From contig JAEWJD010000369.1 in NCBI GenBank assembly GCA_023386765.1, forward strand, positions 1 to 10,268: a stretch of 10,268 nt of DNA. The letters are read 5' to 3'. A model generated the notes under the pieces. The model saw nothing but the letters and a program-made list of their open reading frames with translations. It did not search any database and had not been told where the DNA came from. Positions within the stretch are counted from its first letter, which is position 1. Every line of letters begins with the position of its first letter. The stretch comes from Pseudomonadota bacterium. GTDB lineage: Bacteria; Pseudomonadota; Gammaproteobacteria; Burkholderiales; Burkholderiaceae_B. Shown here piece after piece: positions 1 through 5,772 of the stretch. Both the position numbers and the translations under genes were made by a program.

Positions 1-662
1 TACGTCCCCAACTGCAACTGCCCACCGGCCGCCGCAAGGTGCTGCTGCACTCCTGCTGCGCGCCCTGTTCTGGGGAAGTCATGGAAGCCATGACGGCTTC
101 GGGCATCGACTACGCGATCTATTTCTATAACCCGAACATCCATCCGGTCAAGGAATACGAGATCCGCAAGCAGGAGAACATTCGCTTTGCCGAAGCACAC
201 GGCATCGAGTTCATCGACGCCGACTATGACATGGACAACTGGTTCGACCGCGTCAAGGGCCTGGAAGACTCACCCGAACGCGGCGAGCGCTGCACCGTGT
301 GCTTCGACATGCGTTTCGAGCGCACCGCGCTCTATGCCCACGAGCACGGCTACGACACGATCACCAGCTCGCTGGGGATCTCGCGCTGGAAAGACATGAA
401 CCAGATCAACGGTTGTGGCGAACGTGCCGCAGCGCGCTATGACGACCTGGTCTACTGGACCTACAACTGGCGCAAGGGCGGCGGTTCTCAGCGCATGATC
501 GATATCAGCAAGCGCGAGAACTTCTATCAGCAGGAGTACTGTGGCTGCGTGTACTCGCTGCGCGACACCAACCGCCACCGCCGCTCGCAAGGGCGCGAGC
601 GCATCCACATCGGCGTGAAATTCTACGGCAAGGAAGACCTCATCAACGAGGAATCCCTGTAA
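1..662 (+). CDS. queH: Epoxyqueuosine reductase QueH, 5' end cut by window edge
   Basis: QueH performs the last step of queuosine synthesis, reducing epoxyqueuosine to queuosine in the wobble position of tRNAs with GUN anticodons. It is the non-homologous alternative to the cobalamin-dependent QueG. The fragment shows the family's cysteine signatures: HSCCAPCS near the start (about 48-71), ERCTVCFDMR in the middle (Cys codons at 291 and 300), and a C-terminal YCGC (Cys codons at 540 and 546). These cysteines hold the iron-sulfur cluster and iron site in the family. A GTG at 39 could be read as a start, but the frame stays open to the window edge and the codons before it (LQLPTGRRK) look like the usual QueH lead-in. 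I therefore treat the gene as beginning upstream, with GTG-39 an internal valine. It ends with TAA at 660-662, 6 bp from the convergent sdaA stop. Confidence 0.92.
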   Translation, partial: RPQLQLPTGRRKVLLHSCCAPCSGEVMEAMTASGIDYAIYFYNPNIHPVKEYEIRKQENIRFAEAHGIEFIDADYDMDNWFDRVKGLEDSPERGERCTVCFDMRFERTALYAHEHGYDTITSSLGISRWKDMNQINGCGERAAARYDDLVYWTYNWRKGGGSQRMIDISKRENFYQQEYCGCVYSLRDTNRHRRSQGRERIHIGVKFYGKEDLINEESL

Positions 663-668
663 CCGGGT

Positions 669-2060
669 TCAGCACTCCACGATGTTGACCGCGAGACCGC
701 CACGGGCGGTCTCTTTGTATTTGGTCTTCATGTCGGCGCCGGTTTCACGCATGGTCTTGATGACCGAATCCAGCGAAACATAATGATGGCCATCGCCGCG
801 CAAGGCCATGCGCGCGGCGTTGACCGCCTTGACCGAGGCCATCGCATTGCGCTCGATGCAGGGAATCTGCACCAGCCCGCCGACCGGATCGCAGGTCAGG
901 CCCAGATTGTGCTCCATGCCAATCTCGGCAGCATTCTCGACCTGCGCCACCGAGCCCCCCTGCACGGCAGCCAGCCCGGCAGCGGCCATTGAACAGGCTA
1001 CGCCCACCTCCCCCTGGCAACCCACCTCGGCACCCGATATCGACGCGTTGTACTTGTAGAGCAGGCCGATCGCCGCCGCCGTAAGCAGGAATTCGTGGAT
1101 GCCCTCCCGGTTGGCCGAAGGTGCGAAGCGATCGTAATAATGCAGCACGGCCGGAATGATGCCGGCCGCGCCGTTGGTGGGCGCCGTCACGACCCGGCCG
1201 CCCGCGGCATTTTCTTCGTTGACCGCCATGGCATACAGATTGACCCAGTCCATCACCGACAGGGGGTCGGACAGCGCCCGCTCGGCGCGCTGGGTCAGGC
1301 TGCGATAGAGTTCCGGCGCACGACGGCGCACCTTCAACGGCCCGGGCAATTCGCCATCGGCTTGCGGATGGTCGATGCCGCAACCCCGGCTCACGCAAGC
1401 CTGCATCACGGCCCAGATCTGGTCCAGCCCCGCCTCGATCTCCTCGCGGCTGCGCCAGGTCAGTTCGTTGCGCATCATCAGCCCGGCCACGGACAGGCCG
1501 CTCTCCTGGCACATGGCCAGGAGTTCGCGGCCGCTGCGAAATGGGAACGGCATCTGATCGTGGGCGGCCATGACCTGGCTGTTGGGCGCGCCCGATGTCA
1601 CCACAAACCCCCCACCCACCGACAGATAGCGGGACTCGCGCAGACAGGCCCCCTGCGCATCGAAGGCGTGGAACTTCATGCCGTTGGGATGCTCGGGCAA
1701 GGCCTCGCGGCGGTAGAAAAGCAGGTGCTCCTTTTCGATGAACGGCACCGGATGACGCCCCAGCAGCGGCAGCGAGCGGCTGGCGCGCACGGCTTGCAGC
1801 ATGCCGGCGATGGCAGCGGGGTCGACCGTATCGGGGGCCTCGCCCATCAGGCCCAGCATGACCCCCTTGTCGGTACCATGCCCTTTGCCGGTCGCACCCA
1901 GCGAGCCATACAGCTCGCAGCGCAGGGTGGCCACTGCGGGCAACAGGCCATCGCGTTCCAGGCCTTGCACATACAGCAGCGCTGCCCGCATCGGCCCAAC
2001 CGTATGCGAACTGGATGGGCCGATGCCAATTTTGAACAAATCAAAGACTGAAACGGCCAT
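669..2060 (-). CDS. sdaA: L-serine ammonia-lyase, iron-sulfur type, single chain (SdaA)
   Basis: This enzyme deaminates L-serine to pyruvate and ammonia in the cytosol, using a [4Fe-4S] cluster instead of PLP. The 463-residue chain has the single-chain proteobacterial layout: an N-terminal beta domain (about residues 3-160, opening FDLFKIGIGPSSSHTVGPM) and a C-terminal catalytic alpha domain (about 190-463, with APTNGAAGIIPAVLHYY). Cys348, Cys390 and Cys401 are the expected cluster ligands (GAEVGCQG, TCDPVGG, IPCIERN). The final residue, Cys463, matches the C-terminal cysteine known in the Legionella enzyme to enter the active site as a fourth ligand (tail-in-mouth). A TTG 27 bp upstream extends the frame. 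I chose the ATG at 2060 because GGGAG sits 6 nt before it and because the family starts here. Convergent with queH and divergent from the phosphate transporter; no partner gene is adjacent. Confidence 0.95.
   Translation of the reverse strand: MAVSVFDLFKIGIGPSSSHTVGPMRAALLYVQGLERDGLLPAVATLRCELYGSLGATGKGHGTDKGVMLGLMGEAPDTVDPAAIAGMLQAVRASRSLPLLGRHPVPFIEKEHLLFYRREALPEHPNGMKFHAFDAQGACLRESRYLSVGGGFVVTSGAPNSQVMAAHDQMPFPFRSGRELLAMCQESGLSVAGLMMRNELTWRSREEIEAGLDQIWAVMQACVSRGCGIDHPQADGELPGPLKVRRRAPELYRSLTQRAERALSDPLSVMDWVNLYAMAVNEENAAGGRVVTAPTNGAAGIIPAVLHYYDRFAPSANREGIHEFLLTAAAIGLLYKYNASISGAEVGCQGEVGVACSMAAAGLAAVQGGSVAQVENAAEIGMEHNLGLTCDPVGGLVQIPCIERNAMASVKAVNAARMALRGDGHHYVSLDSVIKTMRETGADMKTKYKETARGGLAVNIVEC
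693..723 (+). terminator. Probable queH intrinsic terminator inside the sdaA 3' end
   Basis: A perfect 9-bp inverted repeat, GAGACCGCC (693-701) and GGCGGTCTC (705-713), with a 3-nt loop, is followed directly on the + strand by the T-rich TTTGTATTT (714-722). It lies about 30 bp after the queH stop. The same bases encode codons 450-456 (ETARGGL) of sdaA on the other strand. On the sdaA strand there is no U-tract, so the signal is directed at queH transcripts. Termination activity is inferred from the structure only. Confidence 0.6.
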
Positions 2061-2246
2061 GCTGGGCTCCCGGATAGAAGCCGCCAACGCCTGTGTCAGC
2101 GGCGATGGAATGCATGATACGCGTGCCCCAGGCCGCTGCGAGCGCGAGATTTCCCTTCCGGCACGCGGCCATGCGATGATGGACGGGTTGTTTCAATCTC
2201 TGACCATTCCCGCAGAGGCTTCGGACCCGGCGGGCAGAGGAGTGCT

Positions 2247-3911
2247 ATGTCAGGTGTTTTGTCCATGCTCGATTTCGCAGGCTACGTGGCCCTGCTGCTT
2301 TGGGGCGTCCACATGGTGCAGACCGGCGTTCAGCGTGCCTTCGGGTCTGCCCTGAACGCCTTTCTTGGCCGCACGCTGGGCACCCGCGCCCGGGCTTTCA
2401 TGGCTGGCCTGGGCATCACGGCGGCGCTGCAGAGCAGCACTGCCACCGGCCTGATGATCACCGGTTTTGCGGCGGCCGGCGCCGTTGCATTGGTGCCGGC
2501 GCTGGCCGCCATGCTGGGGGCCAATGTCGGCACGACTCTGATCGTGCAACTGCTGTCGTTCGACCTGACCTCGCTGGCCCCTATCCTGATACTGGCTGGC
2601 GTATGGATGTTCCGCCGCTATCCGCCCGGCCGGGCACGTGATCTCGGACGGGTGTTTATCGGCCTGGGTCTTTTGTTGCTGTCGCTGCACTCGCTGGTGG
2701 CCCTGTTCGAGCCGATAGAACAGGACCCGTTGCTGTCGACCATCCTGCAATCCCTGAGTTCACAGCCTGTCCTGGCAGTGCTGATCTCCGGCGCGATCAC
2801 CTGGGCAGCCCATTCCAGTGTCGCTGTCGTTGTCTTGGTGATGTCGCTCGTCAGCCATGGCGTGGTAGACATGGAATTGGCCTTTGCCCTGGTGCTGGGC
2901 GCCAATCTCGGCACGGCCGTCAACCCCATGCTTGAAGGCGTGAGCGGCGATGACCCCGCGTCACGGCGTCTCCCGATGGGCAACCTGCTTACGCGCGTGG
3001 CCGGTGTCCTGGCCGGCCTGGTGCTGCTGCCCTGGGTCACACCGTTTCTGGCCGGGATAGCCAGCGATCCGGGCCATGCCGTGGCCAATTTCCATACCAT
3101 TTTCAATATTGCCGTGGCGGCGGTGTTCCTGCCGTTGCTCACCCCCTATGGCGCGCTGCTGACGCGCTGGCTGCCCAAACGCGTGGACCCCAACGATCCG
3201 GCCCGCCCGCAATACCTCGATGAGTCGGCCCACGATGTGCCGGCCGTGGCGCTGGGCAATGCGCGCCGCGAGGCACTGCGCATGACCGACATGCTGCAGA
3301 CGCTGCTGCTCTATTCACGCGCCGGTTTCAAGCGCGACAACCGGCATCGGCTGATCCAGGCCCGCCAGCTGGACCAGGCCATCGACAAGCTCGAGACGGC
3401 CATCACCACCTACGTGGCCACCCTGGACCAGGAAAACATGACCCAGGCCGACCGCCAGCAGCTCGACGCCATCCTGGCGTATGTCAGCAACATCGGTCAC
3501 GCCGCCGACGTCGCCTATCATGGCTTGCTCGGCCACGTGGCGCGACTGCGCAAGCTGAGCCTGCAACTCGCGCCCGAGCAACGCACCCATGTCGACGAGA
3601 CCCTGGGCGAACTGATCGCCAATCAGCGTCAGGCTGCAGCGCTGTTCGTCAACGACGACCTGCGCCAGGCCCGCGCGCTGGCTGGCGAGAAGACCCGCTT
3701 CCGGATGCTCGAGTCCGAGGCCGCCGAATCCCACCTTCAGAAAATCAAGAGCGGCGAGGTCGACGCCGCCGAGGCCGGCGCCCTCTACCTCGACATCCTG
3801 CGCGACATGAAGGGCATCAATACCTATCTGGTGGAGGCGTCGGCCTATCCCCTGCTGGCCCGTCACGGAGAACTGCTGCCCAGCCGGCTGCGCGACGCCA
3901 CCTCGGTGTGA
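2247..3911 (+). CDS. Na+/phosphate cotransporter (PNaS family) with C-terminal PhoU-like domain
   Basis: Predicted inner-membrane sodium-phosphate symporter. The N-terminal ~310 residues are hydrophobic and carry the inverted-repeat signature of the family. Repeat 1 has QSSTAT (62-67) and GANVGTT (91-97); repeat 2 has HSSVAV (189-194) and GANLGT (218-223). NFHTIFN (281-287) is another family motif. Residues about 335-540 are soluble and helical, rich in charged heptad-like stretches, and correspond to the PhoU-like domain seen in the YjbB/NptA-type bacterial members; it probably responds to phosphate status. At 554 residues it is the usual length for this fusion. The ATG at 2247 has AGAGGAG 4 nt upstream, a strong ribosome site. 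It is monocistronic by position, divergent from sdaA and ending 27 bp from the convergent hydrolase. Direction of transport (uptake or efflux) cannot be read from sequence. Confidence 0.9.
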   Translation: MSGVLSMLDFAGYVALLLWGVHMVQTGVQRAFGSALNAFLGRTLGTRARAFMAGLGITAALQSSTATGLMITGFAAAGAVALVPALAAMLGANVGTTLIVQLLSFDLTSLAPILILAGVWMFRRYPPGRARDLGRVFIGLGLLLLSLHSLVALFEPIEQDPLLSTILQSLSSQPVLAVLISGAITWAAHSSVAVVVLVMSLVSHGVVDMELAFALVLGANLGTAVNPMLEGVSGDDPASRRLPMGNLLTRVAGVLAGLVLLPWVTPFLAGIASDPGHAVANFHTIFNIAVAAVFLPLLTPYGALLTRWLPKRVDPNDPARPQYLDESAHDVPAVALGNARREALRMTDMLQTLLLYSRAGFKRDNRHRLIQARQLDQAIDKLETAITTYVATLDQENMTQADRQQLDAILAYVSNIGHAADVAYHGLLGHVARLRKLSLQLAPEQRTHVDETLGELIANQRQAAALFVNDDLRQARALAGEKTRFRMLESEAAESHLQKIKSGEVDAAEAGALYLDILRDMKGINTYLVEASAYPLLARHGELLPSRLRDATSV

Positions 3912-3927
3912 GGCCGCGCAGCCCCGC

Positions 3928-3949
3928 TCAGGCCTTCATCAGGCCTTCA
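3928..3949. repeat. 11-bp perfect tandem duplication at the hydrolase stop codon
   Basis: TCAGGCCTTCA occurs twice head to tail (3928-3938 and 3939-3949), with a further G after it. Because the unit contains the palindrome AGGCCT, the pair also makes a 6-bp stem with a 5-nt loop (3930-3935 with 3941-3946) on either strand. It straddles the TGA of the - strand hydrolase gene and lies in the 27-bp gap to the convergent transporter gene. No T-rich tail follows on either strand, so I do not call it a terminator. Confidence 0.75.
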
Positions 3950-4733
3950 GATAGCGCTCGAACCACTCCAGCATGCGCGCCCAACCATCGCGGGCATCGG
4001 CCGCCACATAGCTGGGGCGGTAATCGGCCAGGAAGGCATGGCCTGCGTCGGGATACACGACGAAGCGCGACGCCTGCGCCGCAGCGTTGCCCTCGGCCAG
4101 GCGCGCCTGCATGGCTTGCACGTCGGCCAGCGGGATGCTGCTGTCCTGGCCGCCATACAAGCCGAGGACAGGCGCATGCACCTGACCGGCAATATCCAGC
4201 GGCACCGACTTGATCAGCGGCCCATGGCCGCTGGAGAGCTTGCCGTACCAGGCGACCGCTGCCTTGACCTGCGGATTGTGGGCCGCGTACATCCAGGTGG
4301 CCCGCCCACCCCAGCAAAAGCCCGTCACGCCCAGACGCGATACATCAGCCCCTTGCTTGCCGGCCCAGGCGACTGCCGCGTCCAGATCACCATAGACCTG
4401 CTCGTCGGACACCTTGGATACGATATCGGCCACCAGCGTCGGGATATCGTGATACTTGGACGCATCGCCCTGGCGCTGATAGAGATTGCTCGACACCGCG
4501 AAGTAACCCGCCTTGGCCAGCCGCCGGCAAAGATCGCGGATATGCTCGTGCAACCCGAAAATCTCTTGCACCACCAGCACGACAGGCGCGCCCTGCACGC
4601 CTTGCGGCGCAGCGTAATAGGCATCCTGGGTACCGTCATGGACCGGCAGGGCGAACTCCCCGTGCACCAGGCCTTCGGTATCGGTATGCAGAGTCGTGGA
4701 AGCCGGGGTACCGGCAGCGGCAGCAAAGGACAT
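3939..4733 (-). CDS. Dienelactone hydrolase family protein
   Basis: A cytosolic alpha/beta hydrolase of the dienelactone hydrolase (carboxymethylenebutenolidase) family, 264 residues. The catalytic triad is intact: Cys140 in GFCWGG, Asp197 in YGGQDSSIP and His232 in YPDAGHAF. QEIFGLHEHI (56-65) is the family's conserved segment near the active site, with Glu57 matching the glutamate that positions the nucleophilic cysteine. The N-terminal ~20 residues are Ala/Thr-rich and not conserved-looking; there is no convincing signal peptide. The ATG at 4733 has GGAGA 6 nt upstream. It lies 38 bp after the ZIP transporter gene on the same strand with no terminator between them, so the two are probably cotranscribed. 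No aromatic-degradation genes (catechol or muconate enzymes) are nearby, so a role in chlorocatechol catabolism is unsupported and the real substrate is unknown. Confidence 0.92.
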   Translation of the reverse strand: MSFAAAAGTPASTTLHTDTEGLVHGEFALPVHDGTQDAYYAAPQGVQGAPVVLVVQEIFGLHEHIRDLCRRLAKAGYFAVSSNLYQRQGDASKYHDIPTLVADIVSKVSDEQVYGDLDAAVAWAGKQGADVSRLGVTGFCWGGRATWMYAAHNPQVKAAVAWYGKLSSGHGPLIKSVPLDIAGQVHAPVLGLYGGQDSSIPLADVQAMQARLAEGNAAAQASRFVVYPDAGHAFLADYRPSYVAADARDGWARMLEWFERYLKA

Positions 4734-4771
4734 GGGGCAGTCTCCGAAAGACCGGCCGCCACCGCCCGGCT

Positions 4772-5620
4772 TCAGTGCCGCGAGTGCCCCGAGTGAAGCG
4801 CCGGCGTTTCCTGCGCATGGTCGTGATCGTGATCATGGGCATGGCCATGATGCAGCAGGGAGGTCACGCCATAGATCATGACTACCCCCAGTCCGACCAG
4901 CAACAGCTGCGGCACGGCGTCCGCCAGGGTCACACGCTCGTGCATCTGCGGGATGAGATCGGCGACCGAGATATAAAGAAAGCTGCTGGCCGCGACCACC
5001 AGCACGTAAGGCACCAGGGTCTGCGCTTCCTGCAGCACGAAGTATCCTACACCGCCACCGATGGCAGTGCATAGACTGGTGAAAAGGATGAGCCCGAAGG
5101 CCCGCTGGCGCGTCAGTCCGGCATTGATCAGGACCACGAAGTCGCCCAGCTTGTGAGGCACTTCGTGAATGATGATCGATGCCGCGGTCAGCACCCCCAG
5201 CATGGGGTCGGTCAGGAATGCCGCAGCCACCAATACACCATCGCACAGATTGTGCAACGAGCTGCCCACCAGGATCAGCACCCCGCCCCGGCCGGCCTCA
5301 TGACGATCATGCCCATGGTGGTGATGGTGACCATCGTGCTCGTGGTGATGGCTGTGCCGCAGCAAGGCGATCTTCTCGAGCACGAAAAAGCCGATCAGAC
5401 TGGCCAGCATCAACCCGAACAGAGTGTGGGCGCTGGCCTGCGCGGCCTCGAAGGCCTCGGGCAACAGATGCAGCAGCGCCACGGAAAGCAGCACTCCCAC
5501 TGACAGGCTGACCATGTGGTGCAGATAACGGGCGAAAACACGATACGCCAGCCAGTGGGCGATAGACACGGCGATCAGGCCGCCGGCAACGGTGGCCAGA
5601 ATGATCCAGAGCAGCAGCAT
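4772..5620 (-). CDS. ZIP-family divalent metal transporter, His-rich
   Basis: Predicted inner-membrane importer of zinc or a related divalent cation (ZIP/SLC39 family), 282 residues with about eight hydrophobic segments (roughly 3-24, 33-55, 65-85, 112-137, 141-168, 173-196, 202-222, 233-255). The TM4 motif is HNLCDG (His123, Asn124, Asp127) and the TM5 motif HEVPHKLGDF (His152, Glu153, His156). Both resemble the LIV-1-like branch more than ZupT. The last Glu of HExPHE is Lys157 here. The TM3-TM4 loop (about 88-106) is mostly histidine, and the C-terminal tail (256-282) is a second His/Asp-rich stretch; such regions usually bind or sense metal. No purine-rich ribosome site precedes the ATG at 5620, and the frame upstream offers no better ATG. 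It sits 38 bp upstream of the hydrolase gene and 152 bp downstream of polA. The metal is inferred as zinc only from family. Confidence 0.9.
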   Translation of the reverse strand: MLLLWIILATVAGGLIAVSIAHWLAYRVFARYLHHMVSLSVGVLLSVALLHLLPEAFEAAQASAHTLFGLMLASLIGFFVLEKIALLRHSHHHEHDGHHHHHGHDRHEAGRGGVLILVGSSLHNLCDGVLVAAAFLTDPMLGVLTAASIIIHEVPHKLGDFVVLINAGLTRQRAFGLILFTSLCTAIGGGVGYFVLQEAQTLVPYVLVVAASSFLYISVADLIPQMHERVTLADAVPQLLLVGLGVVMIYGVTSLLHHGHAHDHDHDHAQETPALHSGHSRH

Positions 5621-5674
5621 GGGATTGGGTCGCGCAGGGCGTTGGGCCGTGGGTGAGGAGAGCAGAAAGATAGC

Positions 5675-5692
5675 GCAATATTATATTATTGC
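5675..5692 (-). promoter_or_regulatory. AT-rich palindrome over a TATAAT box: likely ZIP promoter and possible operator
   Basis: The 18-bp stretch is a palindrome with one mismatched pair (5681/5686): arms GCAATA and TATTGC around an all-A/T centre, in otherwise GC-rich DNA. On the - strand it contains a perfect -10 hexamer TATAAT (5685 down to 5680), about 60 bp before the ZIP start. No good -35 is visible at 16-18 bp. A palindrome over the -10 box suits repressor control. The centre TTATATTAT resembles part of the Zur-box core, but the flanks (GCAAT rather than TGTTAT) and the even symmetry do not match well, so the regulator is unassigned. Confidence 0.42.
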
Positions 5693-5738
5693 AATTCAAG
5701 GCGTGCGACAAATCACCCGGCACGCTCACGGCCTGCCC

Positions 5739-5765
5739 ACCGGCCCGGCATCCAGCCGGACCGGT
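5739..5765 (-). terminator. Hairpin just after polA, no U-tract
   Basis: Seven bases past the polA stop is an 11-bp stem with a 5-nt loop: 5739-5749 pairs with 5755-5765. On the + strand there is one C/A mismatch, but in the - strand RNA that position becomes a U-G wobble, so the stem is complete only in the polA direction. No run of T follows on the - strand, so it may act as an mRNA 3' end stabiliser or a weak terminator. A second small inverted repeat, GCGTGC/GCACGC, lies at 5701-5706 and 5720-5725. Confidence 0.4.
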
Positions 5766-5772
5766 TCAGGTA

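Noticed and set aside
39..41. GTG as the true start of queH
   Set aside because: The upstream codons continue the frame to the window edge and read like normal QueH sequence before the HSCCAPCS motif, and no ribosome site precedes the GTG.
1095..2051. A 318-codon open frame antisense to sdaA
   Set aside because: It overlaps the fully supported sdaA gene, has the same low-information His/Gln/Arg-rich composition, and lacks a ribosome site.
3939..4733. Naming the hydrolase clcD/tcbE (chlorocatechol pathway)
   Set aside because: The family is broad and no catechol dioxygenase, muconate cycloisomerase or maleylacetate reductase gene is adjacent.
4038..4796. A 252-codon + strand frame opposite the dienelactone hydrolase
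   Set aside because: The - strand hydrolase has an intact Cys-Asp-His triad and a good ribosome site, so the opposite frame is a shadow.
5675..5692. Calling the palindrome a definite Zur or Fur box
   Set aside because: The outer arms and even symmetry do not fit either consensus; only a short A/T core agrees, which AT-rich promoters reach by chance.
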